In this document: in pieces, positions 43,907-53,135 of the stretch
Layout: every line of letters begins with the position of its first letter
Numbering within the stretch: the stretch's first letter is position 1
DNA from: Gordonia paraffinivorans NBRC 108238
GTDB lineage: Bacteria > Actinomycetota > Actinomycetes > Mycobacteriales > Mycobacteriaceae
Length of the DNA stretch: 64,000 bases
Reading direction: 5' to 3'
NCBI RefSeq assembly: GCF_000344155.1
Contig: NZ_BAOQ01000024.1
Span: forward strand, 43,883-107,882
The notes under the pieces: generated by a model
Told to the model about the DNA's origin: nothing
What the model saw: only the letters and a program-made list of their open reading frames with translations
Database searches by the model: none
Made by a program: the position numbers and the translations under genes

Positions 43907-44316
43907 CCGGTGGTTTCCTTTCGGGGGTCTGCGGCGGCGCGCAGTTCTGGACGAAGGGGTGTCTTCGCCGAGCGTGGGATCGCTCGGTAGGGCCGCACCG
44001 GTCGGCTGCGTGGGTGAATCGCGACCGGCCGATCGGGCGGGGCGGGTTGCCTGGGTAACGATGCTGCCGGGCTATGGCGTGCGTCACATCGACCCAACGG
44101 GTGATAAAGCTCATCCACCCGGCGTGGGCACTGAAGCCGGCGGCCGGCAACCGCTCGGCGCCGCTGCTCAAGCGCCCGGCCGGCGCCGCCGACCTGCGGC
44201 TTCGTCCGCCGCCGGCGTCCGAGGGCTGAGTCTTGTGGCTGATAAATCTCGCCAGCAGGGTCTAATTTCCGGCCCGCACCGTTGAGTCCGGGCGGTGCGG
44301 GTGGTTCATTCGCGGC
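43907..44316. other. 410-bp divergent intergenic region without recognisable gene
   Basis: This stretch separates the minus-strand AttH-like gene from the plus-strand acyl-CoA synthetase. No open frame here has coding character or a family match I recognise. A 9-bp hairpin (44273-44281 with 44293-44301) lies just before the plus-strand start and may belong to its leader. I see no FadR-type palindrome here, unlike most other operon fronts in the window. Confidence 0.5.
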
Positions 44317-45879
44317 ATGACTCAAATCACAACTGCGAGGCTTGCACCGGCCCGCGCCGCCGCCGTCGCCCCCGTCGATCTCGCTTCACTGCTCGCCGCC
44401 CGCACCCGTTCGACACCTGATCGTCCGGCCATCACCTTCGAAGGCGAGACGGTGACCTTCGCCGAGTTCTCCGCGCAGGTCGAGAGGCTGGCGGCCGGAC
44501 TGGCCGAGCGCGGTGTGCAACCCGGAACCCGGGTCGCCTACCTCGGCCAGAACCATCCGATGTTTCTGCGGGCGCTGTTCGCGGTCGCCCGGCTCGGGGC
44601 GGTGTTCGTACCGCTGAACTACCGGCTGTCCGGAGCCGAGCTCGCCTTTGCGATCGACCACAGCGGCAGCCACACGGTGTTCAGCGATGCGGCCCTGGCG
44701 CAGCTCATCGACGAGTACCGTGCGGCCCTGCCGCTGGAGAACTTCATCGCGGTGGACGGCCACCGCACCGGCTGGCTGACGGTCGACGAGCTGCTCGCCG
44801 CTGCGCCGGCGGCTCCGCCGGAGGTGTCGGTCAGCCCGGAGGATCCGGCGCTGATCATGTACACCTCGGGCACCACCGGGCGGCCCAAGGGCGTGACGCT
44901 CACGCACGGGAATCTGTGGTGGAACAACATCTGCACCATCCTGGCGCTGCGCATCGAGGGCGAGGATCGCACCCTGGTGTGCGCTCCGTTGTTCCACATC
45001 GGTGGGCTCAACGCGACCACCTTGGCCACCCTCGTCCAGGGCGGACATCTCATCATCCACCGCGCCTTCGACCCGGCCGCCGTCTTCCGTGAGCTGGTCG
45101 AGTCCCGGGTGACCACCATGTTCGGCATCGCCATGATGTGCCAGGGCATCGCCGAGCAGCCTGGCTTCGCCGACGCCGACCTGTCGGCCCTGCGGCTGAT
45201 CATCACCGGGGATGCGCCGGTGCCGCTCGGGCCGATCAAGCTCTTCCAGGCGCGCGGCATCGACCTCGCGCAGGGCTACGGACTGACCGAGGCGGCGCCG
45301 ATCGCCTCGTTCCTGACCGCCGAGTTCTCGATCTCCAAGGCCGGCTCTGCGGGGCGTCCGCTGCTGCTCTGCGACGTCCGGATCGTCTCCCTGGACGGGG
45401 ACGTGGTGGGGCCCGGCGTGGTGGGGGAGATCCAGGTCAAGGGGCCGAACGTGACCCCGGGCTATTGGGCGGACCCCGACGCCACGGCGGCCGCCTTCGA
45501 CGGCGACTGGCTGAAGACCGGCGACGCCGGTTACTGCGACGAGGAGGGCTTCCTCTTCATCACCGACCGGATCAAGGACATGATCATCAGCGGCGGCGAG
45601 AACATCTACCCGGCCGAGGTGGAAGGCGTGCTGTTCGATCACCCCGCGGTCGCGGAGGTGACGGTCATCGGCCGCGAGGACCCCACCTGGGGTCAGCGGG
45701 TCTGTGCCGTGGTCAGTCTGAAGCCCGGCAAACAGGTCACTCTCGACGAACTGCGGGACTTCGCCGGCACCCGGATCGGCCGGTACAAGCTCCCGACGGT
45801 CATGGAGACGGTGGAGGCGCTGCCCCGCAACGCCGCCGGCAAGGTGCTCAAGACCGCGCTGCGCGAACAGTTCAAATAG
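44317..45879 (+). CDS. AMP-forming acyl-CoA synthetase 2 (long-/medium-chain type)
   Basis: 520-aa ANL ligase. Motifs are MYTSGTTGRPKGVTLTHGN, QGYGLTEAAP (A5), KTGDAG, DRIKDMIISGGENIYPAEVE and the catalytic lysine in AAGKVLKTALR. Single-gene transcription unit: the gene before it is divergent, and a hairpin separates it from the opposing MaoC pair. It probably activates the substrate acid for the beta-oxidation-type enzymes encoded from 45939 on. Confidence 0.92.
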   Translation: MTQITTARLAPARAAAVAPVDLASLLAARTRSTPDRPAITFEGETVTFAEFSAQVERLAAGLAERGVQPGTRVAYLGQNHPMFLRALFAVARLGAVFVPLNYRLSGAELAFAIDHSGSHTVFSDAALAQLIDEYRAALPLENFIAVDGHRTGWLTVDELLAAAPAAPPEVSVSPEDPALIMYTSGTTGRPKGVTLTHGNLWWNNICTILALRIEGEDRTLVCAPLFHIGGLNATTLATLVQGGHLIIHRAFDPAAVFRELVESRVTTMFGIAMMCQGIAEQPGFADADLSALRLIITGDAPVPLGPIKLFQARGIDLAQGYGLTEAAPIASFLTAEFSISKAGSAGRPLLLCDVRIVSLDGDVVGPGVVGEIQVKGPNVTPGYWADPDATAAAFDGDWLKTGDAGYCDEEGFLFITDRIKDMIISGGENIYPAEVEGVLFDHPAVAEVTVIGREDPTWGQRVCAVVSLKPGKQVTLDELRDFAGTRIGRYKLPTVMETVEALPRNAAGKVLKTALREQFK

Positions 45880-45898
45880 ACCGCCCGGCCTGCCGCCG

Positions 45899-45927
45899 GC
45901 CCGGCGCCGGCGTTATGGGCGCCGGGC
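45899..45927. terminator. Hairpin between convergent acyl-CoA synthetase and MaoC genes
   Basis: GCCCGGCGCC (45899-45908) pairs with GGCGCCGGGC (45918-45927) over ten bases with a nine-base loop. It lies between two converging stop codons (45879 and 45939) and is likely a bidirectional terminator. Confidence 0.6.
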
Positions 45928-45938
45928 TTCGGCGGCGG

Positions 45939-46343
45939 TCAGGCGATCCGGACCGTGGCCGAGCCCGCGATGACGGTGCGCTCACCGGCGGTCGCGGTCA
46001 GCTCCACTTCGGCGGTGCCGGCCTCGGTGTCGACGGCAGTCACGATGCCCTGCAGGTCCAGCGTCTCGCCCACGGCCAGTGTCCCGGCGAAGCGCACCGC
46101 ATAGGACAGCAGGTGCTCGACGTGCACCTGGTCGCTGAGGTAGCCGGCCAGCATGCCCGCCTGCATCTGGCCCATCGCGATCACACCGGGCAGCCCGGCC
46201 CGCACCGCGTAGTCGGGATCGTGGTGCAGCGGATTGAAGTCTCCGCCGGCGCCGGCGAAGCGCACGATGTCGGTCTGGCTGATCGGTCCGATGCGGCGGA
46301 CCGGCAGCTGCTGTCCGGGCGACAGGGACATCGGGGCGCGCAT
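45939..46343 (-). CDS. MaoC-like hydratase subunit (C-terminal type)
   Basis: 134-aa hotdog protein with the hydratase motif DFNPLHHDPDYAVRAGLPGV (Asp and His catalytic pair). It pairs with the upstream gene (46343-46804), whose product has the FAS1-type N-terminal hotdog. Such two-gene sets (HtdX/HadAB-like and the steroid ChsH1-ChsH2 type) form heteromeric enoyl-CoA hydratases for bulky substrates. Start and stop overlap (TGATG). This argues for a bulky, possibly cyclic acyl-CoA substrate. Confidence 0.87.
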   Translation of the reverse strand: MRAPMSLSPGQQLPVRRIGPISQTDIVRFAGAGGDFNPLHHDPDYAVRAGLPGVIAMGQMQAGMLAGYLSDQVHVEHLLSYAVRFAGTLAVGETLDLQGIVTAVDTEAGTAEVELTATAGERTVIAGSATVRIA

Positions 46344-46804
46344 CAGGCACCCCGCTCGATCAGGACTTCGCGCTGGGTCACCGCGGCCTGTCCGGCCGGG
46401 TCGGCCCAGACCGTCTCCAGCGTCACCAGGCGCATGGTCCCGCCACGCTTGCCATCCTTGCGCTCGTCGGAGACCACGCGGCGGGTGCCGGTGAGCTGAT
46501 CGCCGGCCACCAACGGTCGCGCGTAGTCCCAGGACACCGAGCCCACCACGATGCGCTTGATGTCCATCCCGAGTGCCCGGACGAACTCCTGCTGATTGCG
46601 GTGGTGTCCGGCCACCACCACGTGGGTCGGGGTGGCCGCCACGGCGGTGAAGCCCGCCTCGGCGGCCGCCTGCGGGTCGGTATGGACCGGGTCGGCGGTC
46701 TGCGTGGCCCGGGCGAATTCGCGGATCTTGCCTGCTTCTACCTCGAACGACACCACGTCGAGGACGTCGCCCGGGGCCAGCGGCGCGGCCGGTTGGGTAT
46801 TCAT
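46343..46804 (-). CDS. MaoC-like hydratase subunit (N-terminal, FAS1-dehydratase type)
   Basis: 153-aa hotdog protein. It shows EVEAGKIREFARATQTADPVH followed by PTHVVVAGHH, typical of the N-terminal non-catalytic or accessory hotdog of MaoC heterodimers. ATG 46804 was chosen because AGGAGG lies upstream; the longer frame to 46903 would overlap the divergent promoter. It is divergent from the acyl-CoA dehydrogenase gene at 46873, with a shared FadR-type operator between them. Confidence 0.85.
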   Translation of the reverse strand: MNTQPAAPLAPGDVLDVVSFEVEAGKIREFARATQTADPVHTDPQAAAEAGFTAVAATPTHVVVAGHHRNQQEFVRALGMDIKRIVVGSVSWDYARPLVAGDQLTGTRRVVSDERKDGKRGGTMRLVTLETVWADPAGQAAVTQREVLIERGA

Positions 46805-46823
46805 CGAAAACCTCCTGGTTTTA

Positions 46824-46834
46824 TGGTCAGACCT
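46824..46834. promoter_or_regulatory. FadR-type operator in a divergent promoter region
   Basis: TGGTCAGACCT matches the consensus seen upstream of other operons in this window. It sits in the 68-base gap between the divergent MaoC pair and the acyl-CoA dehydrogenase operon and could regulate both. Confidence 0.6.
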
Positions 46835-46872
46835 AATGTACCGTTGGTCCGTAACGACGTGGGAGGTTCCTG

Positions 46873-48060
46873 ATGGATCTGAGCGATTCGCCGGACGAGG
46901 CACAGTTCCGGACGCGGGTGCGGGAGTGGCTCGAGCAGACCGTGCCGACCCTGCCGTGGCCGGAGCCGGCGCGGCTGGAGGACAAGCGCGAATTCTGGTC
47001 GGAATGGCAGCGCAAGCTCTTCGAGGGCGGCTTCGCCGGACTGTCCTGGCCCGCCGAGTACGGCGGTGCCGGAGCTGACGCCAAGCTCAAGGCCGTCTTC
47101 AACGAGGAGCTCGACCGCGCCGGGGCGCCGGAGCGACTCAACATCATCGGCGAGGACTTCGCCGGACCCACCATCGTGGCCTTCGGCAGCGACGCGCAGA
47201 AGCAGCGCTATCTCGAGCCGATCCTGCGCGGTGACGAGATCTGGTGCCAGCTGTTCTCCGAGCCGGAGTCCGGCTCGGACCTGGCCTCGCTGCGCACCAA
47301 GGCCACCAAGGTCGACGGCGGGTGGCGGATCCAGGGCCAGAAGATCTGGACCTCGCGCGCCCAGATCGCCGACAATGCGATCCTGTTGGCTCGCACCGGC
47401 GGGGGCGAGCGCCACCGCGGCATCACCTACTTCCTGCTGCCGATGTCGGCCGAGGGGATCACCATCCGCCCGCTCGAGCACATGCTCGGCGAGGCGGAGT
47501 TCAACGAGGTCTTCCTCGACGACGTCTTCCTGCCCGACGAGGCGGTGGTCGGCGAGGTGGACGGCGGCTGGAAGGTCGCCATGGGCACGCTGAGCTTCGA
47601 GCGGGTGGGTATCGCCACCGGCCGGGTCAACACCACCCGCGCGGTCGCCGACCTAGTGGCCCAGGTGCAGCGCAACACCGACGACGACGGCACCCCGCTC
47701 GCCGCGAAAACCGAAGTGCGCCAGCGGATCGCCGATCTCTACGGGCGCGCCTTGACCCACTACCTGATCGGTCAGCGGGTGATCACCGGTGCCGCCTCGG
47801 GCGAGCCGCCGGGGCCGGTCACCTCGATCGGCAAGCTCTACTTCTGCCCGCTGGTGGAGGACATCGCCGACTTCGGTCTGGAGATCTCCGAGTTCGGCGG
47901 ACAGTTCGGCCTGGCGGCCGACGACGCCACGGCCGACGCCGACCAGCAGCGGTGGCTGCGCCTGGCCTATCAGGCCCGCGGCACCGCCATCGCCGGCGGC
48001 TCGACCTTCATCCAGCGCAACATCGCGGCCGAGCGCGTGCTCGGCATGCCCCGAAGCTGA
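46873..48060 (+). CDS. Acyl-CoA dehydrogenase 1
   Basis: 395-aa flavoprotein of the acyl-CoA dehydrogenase family, forming a 2,3-enoyl-CoA. WCQLFSEPESGSDLASL and KIWTSRAQIAD are the FAD/substrate-binding strands. Unlike 51177-52343 it belongs to the branch often working as heteromeric FadE pairs in steroid and alicyclic degradation. The shorter dehydrogenase at 50048-51112, two genes downstream, would be its partner. GGGAGG precedes the ATG. It is likely to be repressed through the operator at 46824. Confidence 0.9.
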   Translation: MDLSDSPDEAQFRTRVREWLEQTVPTLPWPEPARLEDKREFWSEWQRKLFEGGFAGLSWPAEYGGAGADAKLKAVFNEELDRAGAPERLNIIGEDFAGPTIVAFGSDAQKQRYLEPILRGDEIWCQLFSEPESGSDLASLRTKATKVDGGWRIQGQKIWTSRAQIADNAILLARTGGGERHRGITYFLLPMSAEGITIRPLEHMLGEAEFNEVFLDDVFLPDEAVVGEVDGGWKVAMGTLSFERVGIATGRVNTTRAVADLVAQVQRNTDDDGTPLAAKTEVRQRIADLYGRALTHYLIGQRVITGAASGEPPGPVTSIGKLYFCPLVEDIADFGLEISEFGGQFGLAADDATADADQQRWLRLAYQARGTAIAGGSTFIQRNIAAERVLGMPRS

Positions 48061-48073
48061 GGAATGACGCCTG

Positions 48074-50038
48074 ATGAGTGACTACGTGTGGCAGCCGACC
48101 CCGGACTACCTGGAGAACGCGAACGTACTGCGCCTGGCCCGGGCCCACGGCCTGGACTCGATCGACGAGCTGCGGCGCCGTTCGGTGGAGGACGTCGCCT
48201 GGTACTGGGATGCGGCGATCGCCGACCTCGGCATCCCGTTCGCCACCGACTACGAGCAGGTGCTCGACACCAGTGCCGGGATCGAGTTCCCGGAGTGGTT
48301 CGTCGGCGGCCGGTTCAACATCGTCGACGCTTGCCTGACCCGCTGGCTCGACACCGAGGCCGACCGTCCGGCCATCATCCACGAGGCCGAGGACCAGTCC
48401 GTGCGCACCCTCACCTTCGGTGAGCTCGCCGATCAGGTGGCGCGGGTGGCGGCCGGTCTGAAGGGCCTCGGCGTCGGCGAGGGCGACGCGGTCGCGATCT
48501 ACCTGCCGATGATTCCCGAGGCGGTCATCGCGCTCTATGCCGCAGCCGGCATCGGCGCCGTGGTGGTGCCGCTGTTCTCCGGCTTCGCCGCCCCGGCGAT
48601 CGCCGCCCGACTCAACGACGCCGAGGTCAAGGCGGTGGTGGCCGCCGACGGTACCGTGCGCCGCGGCCGGACCGTGGGCATGGCCGACGAGCTGGCCAAG
48701 GCGCTGGCCTCGACCCCGTCGGTCGAGTCGCTGATCGTGGTGGACAATCTCGGCGGCGGCACCGGCGTCGGTGTCCCCGGCTCGCAGGTGCGGGTCACCG
48801 ACTGGCGCACCCTGCTCGACCCGGGCTGGGTGCCCCACGAGTTCACGCCGTTCCCGGCGATGCAGACCCTGATGCTCGGCTACACCTCGGGCACCACCGG
48901 CAAGCCCAAGGGGGCGGTGCACACCCACGCCGGTTTCACGGTCAAGGTGGCGACCGAGGTCGCCTACTCCTTCGACATCAGCCCCGGTGACCGGTTCTGC
49001 TGGATCACCGACATGGGCTGGGTGATGGGGCCGCTCTCGGCCTTCGGCGCCCACGCCAACGGCGCCGCGCTGGTACTCTACGAAGGCTCCCCGGACGTGC
49101 CGGACACCTGCCGGCTGTGGGACCTGGTGCAGCGGCACCGGGTGACCATGCTCGGCGTCTCGCCGACCCTGATCCGCGCGCTCAAGTCCACGCCGCTGGA
49201 GCAGATCGCGCAGCGTGACCTCAGCTCGGTCCGGATCCTGGGCTCCACCGGTGAGCCGTGGGACCCGGACTCCTATGACTGGCTGGCCCGCGAGGTCTTC
49301 GGCGGCCGGGTGCCGGTGATCAACTTCTCCGGCGGCACCGAGGTGGGCGGCTCCTTCCTGGCGCCCTACCCGGTGGAACCGATCCCGAGCTGCTCGCTGG
49401 GCGGCCCTTCGCTGGGTATGGCGGTCGACGTGGTCGACGACGCCGGGCAGCCGCTGCGCGGTGAGATCGGCGAGCTGATCTGCCGGCAGCCGTGGCCGGC
49501 CATGACCCGGGGTGTCTGGCGGGACCGTGAGCGCTACCTGGAGTCCTACTGGACCACCTTCCCCGGCGTCTGGTGCCACGGCGACTATGCGCTCATCGAC
49601 GAGGCCGGCCAGTGGTTCATCATGGGCCGCTCCGACGACGTGATGAACGTGGCCGGCAAGCGCCTGGCGCCGGCCGAGATCGAGTCGGTGCTGACCACTC
49701 ATCCGGCGGTCGCCGAGGCCGCGGCGGTAGGCATCCCCGACCCGCAGAAGGGCGAGACGGTCTGGGCCTTCTGGGTCCCCCGGCCCGGCGCCGACACCAC
49801 CGGCGTCTCGGCGGATCTGCGCCGGCTGGTCGCCGAGGGCGTCGGCAAGCCGTTCGCGCCGGCGCAGGTGTGGATCGTCGAGGAACTGCCCAAGACCCGC
49901 TCGGCCAAGATCCTGCGCCGCGCGGTGCGCGCGGCCGCGACCGGGGGCGATCCCGGCGATCTGTCCGGTGCCGAGAACCCCGGCGCGGTGGACGTGATCC
50001 GCGCGGTGGTCGCGGCCGGTCCCGCCGAAGCGAACTGA
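48074..50038 (+). CDS. AMP-forming acyl-CoA synthetase 3 (acetyl-CoA-synthetase-like, long form)
   Basis: 654-aa ligase with the N-terminal extension typical of acetyl/propionyl-CoA-synthetase relatives (VEDVAWYWDAAIADLGIPF), GYTSGTTGKPKGAVHTHAG, WITDMGW, FSGGTEVGG, GRSDDVMNVAGKRLAPAEIE and the lysine in RSAKILRR. Steroid-side-chain and ring ligases such as FadD3/CasI-type proteins share this long form. It lies between two acyl-CoA dehydrogenases in one operon, consistent with activating the acid they desaturate. Confidence 0.9.
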   Translation: MSDYVWQPTPDYLENANVLRLARAHGLDSIDELRRRSVEDVAWYWDAAIADLGIPFATDYEQVLDTSAGIEFPEWFVGGRFNIVDACLTRWLDTEADRPAIIHEAEDQSVRTLTFGELADQVARVAAGLKGLGVGEGDAVAIYLPMIPEAVIALYAAAGIGAVVVPLFSGFAAPAIAARLNDAEVKAVVAADGTVRRGRTVGMADELAKALASTPSVESLIVVDNLGGGTGVGVPGSQVRVTDWRTLLDPGWVPHEFTPFPAMQTLMLGYTSGTTGKPKGAVHTHAGFTVKVATEVAYSFDISPGDRFCWITDMGWVMGPLSAFGAHANGAALVLYEGSPDVPDTCRLWDLVQRHRVTMLGVSPTLIRALKSTPLEQIAQRDLSSVRILGSTGEPWDPDSYDWLAREVFGGRVPVINFSGGTEVGGSFLAPYPVEPIPSCSLGGPSLGMAVDVVDDAGQPLRGEIGELICRQPWPAMTRGVWRDRERYLESYWTTFPGVWCHGDYALIDEAGQWFIMGRSDDVMNVAGKRLAPAEIESVLTTHPAVAEAAAVGIPDPQKGETVWAFWVPRPGADTTGVSADLRRLVAEGVGKPFAPAQVWIVEELPKTRSAKILRRAVRAAATGGDPGDLSGAENPGAVDVIRAVVAAGPAEAN

Positions 50039-50047
50039 GGAGACGTC

Positions 50048-51112
50048 ATGCACTGGGAACTGTCTGAAGAACACGAGATGTTCGCGGCCTCGTTGCGCGA
50101 ATGGCTCGCCGCGAAGTACCCGCTGGACACCGTGCGGCAGCTCGCCGAGAGCGGCGATACGAGCGGCTTCGACGACGGCCTGATCGCCGAGGGCTGGTGG
50201 GGGGTGGGCTACCCTGAGGCGGCCGGCGGGCAGGGCGGGGGAATCCTCGAACTCGCCTTGGCGGCACGGGAGTTCGGCCGGGCCGCGGCGACCGACAGCC
50301 GGTGGCTGGCGGCGGCGCTGGTGGCGCCGCTGCTCACCGAGGCCGAGCTCGCCGCCCAGCTGAGCGGTGAGCAGCGGTTCGCGCTGGCGGTGCCGGCCGA
50401 CCGGGTGCCCGGCTGGCGGCCGCTGGAGCTCGCCGACGGCCAGATCACCGGCACGGTGCGCCACGTCCTCGGTGCCGCCGGCGCCGGGGTCTACCTGGTG
50501 CCGGTCACCGGCGAGGCCGGCGACGGCATCGCCCGGATCCCGGCCGCGGCGGCCACGACGACCGCTGACGATCTGCTGGACCAGACCCGGCAGGCCGCGA
50601 ACCTGAGCGTCGAGCAGGCTGCGGCCACCGAGGTGGTGCCCGCCGGGCCGGCGGCGCTCGAGCCGGTGGCGGCGCTGGCCGCAGCCCTCACCGCCGCCGA
50701 CGCGCTCGGGACGGCCGAGCGGATGCTCGAGCTCTCGGTGGAGTACAGCAAGCAGCGTAAGCAGTTCGGCCGGTTCATCGGTTCCTTCCAGGCCGTACAG
50801 CACGCCTGTGCGCAGATGCTGGTGACCGTGGAGGCCGGCTACTCCTCGGCGCTCTACGCTGCGGCGGCGCTCGACGCCGGGCGGGAGGACGCGGCGACCA
50901 TCGCCGCGGTGGCCAAGGCGCAGGTGACCGCCTCGGCGGCGCAGCTGGCCGACAGTGCCCTGACCGTGCACGGCGCGATCGGCTACACCTGGGAGCACGA
51001 TCTGCACCTCTTCTACAAGCGGGCCAAGCTCGACCGCCCGCTGTACGGGACGCCGAAGACCTGGAACGAGCGCATCGCGACCGCCCTGCTCGGGGCGCCG
51101 GCGGCCTCGTGA
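50048..51112 (+). CDS. Acyl-CoA dehydrogenase 2, short divergent type
   Basis: 354-aa acyl-CoA dehydrogenase-fold protein. The C-terminal signature KQRKQFGRFIGSFQAVQHACA and HGAIGYTWEHDLHLFYKRAK are clear, but the middle FAD-binding region is poor and the S-E-P-x-x-GSD motif seen in 46873-48060 is absent. This is typical of the second subunit of alpha2-beta2 FadE heterotetramers described for mycobacterial steroid degradation. GAGGAG precedes the ATG, nine bases after the synthetase gene. Confidence 0.88.
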   Translation: MHWELSEEHEMFAASLREWLAAKYPLDTVRQLAESGDTSGFDDGLIAEGWWGVGYPEAAGGQGGGILELALAAREFGRAAATDSRWLAAALVAPLLTEAELAAQLSGEQRFALAVPADRVPGWRPLELADGQITGTVRHVLGAAGAGVYLVPVTGEAGDGIARIPAAAATTTADDLLDQTRQAANLSVEQAAATEVVPAGPAALEPVAALAAALTAADALGTAERMLELSVEYSKQRKQFGRFIGSFQAVQHACAQMLVTVEAGYSSALYAAAALDAGREDAATIAAVAKAQVTASAAQLADSALTVHGAIGYTWEHDLHLFYKRAKLDRPLYGTPKTWNERIATALLGAPAAS

Positions 51113-51129
51113 TCAAGGCTTGCCTTTTA

Positions 51130-51140
51130 TGGTCAGGCCA
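51130..51140 (+). promoter_or_regulatory. FadR-type operator upstream of third acyl-CoA dehydrogenase
   Basis: TGGTCAGGCCA, 36 bases before the GTG start. A TTGCCT (51120-51125) on its left and GGTATA/TATAGT on its right suggest that it occupies the promoter spacer, although the 17- or 19-base spacing is not ideal. Confidence 0.5.
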
Positions 51141-51176
51141 TTGGTATAGTTACCTCACAAGCATGGGAGTGTCGAC

Positions 51177-52343
51177 GTGGATTTCGAACTGACAGAAGAC
51201 CAGATCACGATCCGGGACGCGGTGGCCGAGCTGGCCGCCAAGTTCGACGATCAGTACTGGCAGGAGAAAGACGAGAAGCACGAGTTTCCGACGGAGTTCT
51301 ACAACGCCTTCGCCGAGGGCGGCTGGCTGGGCATCACGACTCCTGAGGAGTACGGCGGCCACGGCTACGGGATCACCGAGGCCTCGCTGCTGCTCGAGCA
51401 GGTCGCGGCCTCCGGGGCCGGCATGAACGGGGCCAGCTCGATGCACCTGTCGATCTTCGGGATGCACCCGGTGATCGTCCACGGCAGCGAGGAGCTCAAG
51501 CGGCGCACCCTGCCGCGCATCGTCAACGGCGACCTGCACGTCTGCTTCGGCGTCACCGAGCCCGGTGCCGGGCTGGACACCACCAAGATCACCACCTTCG
51601 CCAAGCGTGAGGGCGACAAGTACATCGTCAACGGCCGCAAGGTCTGGATCTCCAAGGCGGTGGAGTCGGAGAAGATCCTGCTGCTGACCCGCACCCAGAG
51701 GTTCGACGAGTCGCCGCGCAAGACCGACGGCATGACGCTGTTCCTCACCGACCTGGACCGCAGCAAGATCGACATCCGCCCGATCAAGAAGATGGGCCGC
51801 AACGCGGTCACCTCCAACGAGCTGTTCATCGACAACCTGGAGATCCCGGTCGAGGACCGGGTCGGCGAGGAGGGCAAGGGCTTCACCTACATCCTCGACG
51901 GGCTCAACCCCGAGCGGATGCTGGTTGCCGCCGAGGCGCTCGGCATCGGCCGGGCCGCGCTGCGCGCCGGCGTGCGTTACGGCAACGAGCGCGAGGTCTT
52001 CGGCCGGCAGATCGGCAAGAACCAGGGCATCCAGTTCCCGCTGGCCGACTCGCTGGCCCGCCTCGACGCCGCCGAACTGATGCTGCGTAAGGCCACCTGG
52101 CTCTACGACAACGGCATGCCCTGCGGCCGCGAGGCCAACACCGCGAAGTACCTCTGCGCCGACGCCGGCTTCGAGGCCGCCGATCGCGCTCTGCAGACCC
52201 ACGGCGGAATGGGCTACTCCGAGGAGTACAACGTCGCCCGCTACTTCCGCGAGGCCCGGCTGACCCGGATCGCTCCGATCAGCCAGGAGATGATCCTGAA
52301 CTACCTCGGCTCCCACGTCCTCGGCCTTCCCAGGAGTTACTGA
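51177..52343 (+). CDS. Acyl-CoA dehydrogenase 3 (classical homotetrameric type)
   Basis: 388-aa acyl-CoA dehydrogenase with CFGVTEPGAGLDTTKITT, the flavin-binding KVWISKAVES, REVFGRQIGKNQGIQFPLAD and HGGMGYSEEYNVARYFREAR near the C-terminus. All main motifs are present, so it should act without a partner. GTG 51177 is preceded by GGGAG. The next gene (SDR) overlaps its stop (TGATG). It starts the operon that continues to 58313. Confidence 0.92.
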   Translation: MDFELTEDQITIRDAVAELAAKFDDQYWQEKDEKHEFPTEFYNAFAEGGWLGITTPEEYGGHGYGITEASLLLEQVAASGAGMNGASSMHLSIFGMHPVIVHGSEELKRRTLPRIVNGDLHVCFGVTEPGAGLDTTKITTFAKREGDKYIVNGRKVWISKAVESEKILLLTRTQRFDESPRKTDGMTLFLTDLDRSKIDIRPIKKMGRNAVTSNELFIDNLEIPVEDRVGEEGKGFTYILDGLNPERMLVAAEALGIGRAALRAGVRYGNEREVFGRQIGKNQGIQFPLADSLARLDAAELMLRKATWLYDNGMPCGREANTAKYLCADAGFEAADRALQTHGGMGYSEEYNVARYFREARLTRIAPISQEMILNYLGSHVLGLPRSY

Positions 52344-53134
52344 TGAGCACGCAAGAAACCGGGACCGCGATCCCGGGGATCGAGATCTTCGGCCTGACCG
52401 GCCGCACCGCCCTGGTCACCGGGGCCGGCGGCGGGGTCGGTGCCGCAGTGGCCCGCGCCTTCGCCGCCTGCGGGGCGGCGGTGCTGGTCACCGACATCGA
52501 CAAGGACGCCGCGGCCGCGGTGAGCGCGGAGATCCAGGCCGCCGGCGGCACTGCCGAGCCGTTCGCACTCGACGTCACCGATGCCGACGCGGCCCGGGAC
52601 GCGGTGGCCGCGGCCGCCGCACTCGGCGACGGCACCCTGCACATCCTGGTGAACAACGCCGGGGTGATCGCGCCGGCGATGTTCCCGAACCTCGACGAGA
52701 CCAAGTTCCGCCGGGTGCTCGACACCCACCTGATGGGCACCTACCACCTGAGTCAGGCGGCGCTGGACCGGCTGCCCGACGACGGCAGCGGCCGGATCAT
52801 CAACGTGACCTCCGCGGCCGGGCTCACCGGCACCATCGGGCAGGCCAACTACGGGGCGGCCAAGGCGGCCGTCATCGGGCTCACCAAGTCGCTGGCCAAG
52901 GAACTGGCCCGCCGCTCGATCACGGTGAACGCGGTGGCCCCGCTGGCCGCGACCGCGATGACCGAGAACATCCGGAGCAACGAAAAGCTGGCCGAGAAGA
53001 CCCTGGCCCGGATCCCGTTGGCGCGCTGGGCGTATCCCGACGAGATCGCACCGACCTTCGTCTTTCTCGCCTCGGCGGCGGCCGGTTACATCACCGGCCA
53101 GATCCTGCCGGTCGACGGCGGGACGGTGATCTGA
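52343..53134 (+). CDS. SDR-family dehydrogenase (3-hydroxyacyl-CoA-dehydrogenase-like)
   Basis: 263-aa SDR with VTGAGGGVGAAVA for NAD(P) binding, NNAGV, the catalytic serine (NVTSAAGL) and YGAAK, and the C-terminal ITGQILPVDGG. Genomic context among acyl-CoA dehydrogenases, thiolase and hydratases suggests that it oxidises a 3-hydroxyacyl-CoA. It is coupled to the acyl-CoA dehydrogenase upstream and followed one base later by the thiolase gene. Confidence 0.88.
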   Translation: MSTQETGTAIPGIEIFGLTGRTALVTGAGGGVGAAVARAFAACGAAVLVTDIDKDAAAAVSAEIQAAGGTAEPFALDVTDADAARDAVAAAAALGDGTLHILVNNAGVIAPAMFPNLDETKFRRVLDTHLMGTYHLSQAALDRLPDDGSGRIINVTSAAGLTGTIGQANYGAAKAAVIGLTKSLAKELARRSITVNAVAPLAATAMTENIRSNEKLAEKTLARIPLARWAYPDEIAPTFVFLASAAAGYITGQILPVDGGTVI

Positions 53135-53135
53135 C

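Noticed and set aside
43907..44316. Small open frames in the 410-bp gap
   Set aside because: No ribosome-binding sites, skewed R/G/P-rich translations and no family resemblance.
48008..51007. 999-codon minus-strand open frame
   Set aside because: Same kind of shadow, opposite an acyl-CoA synthetase and an acyl-CoA dehydrogenase with full sets of family motifs.
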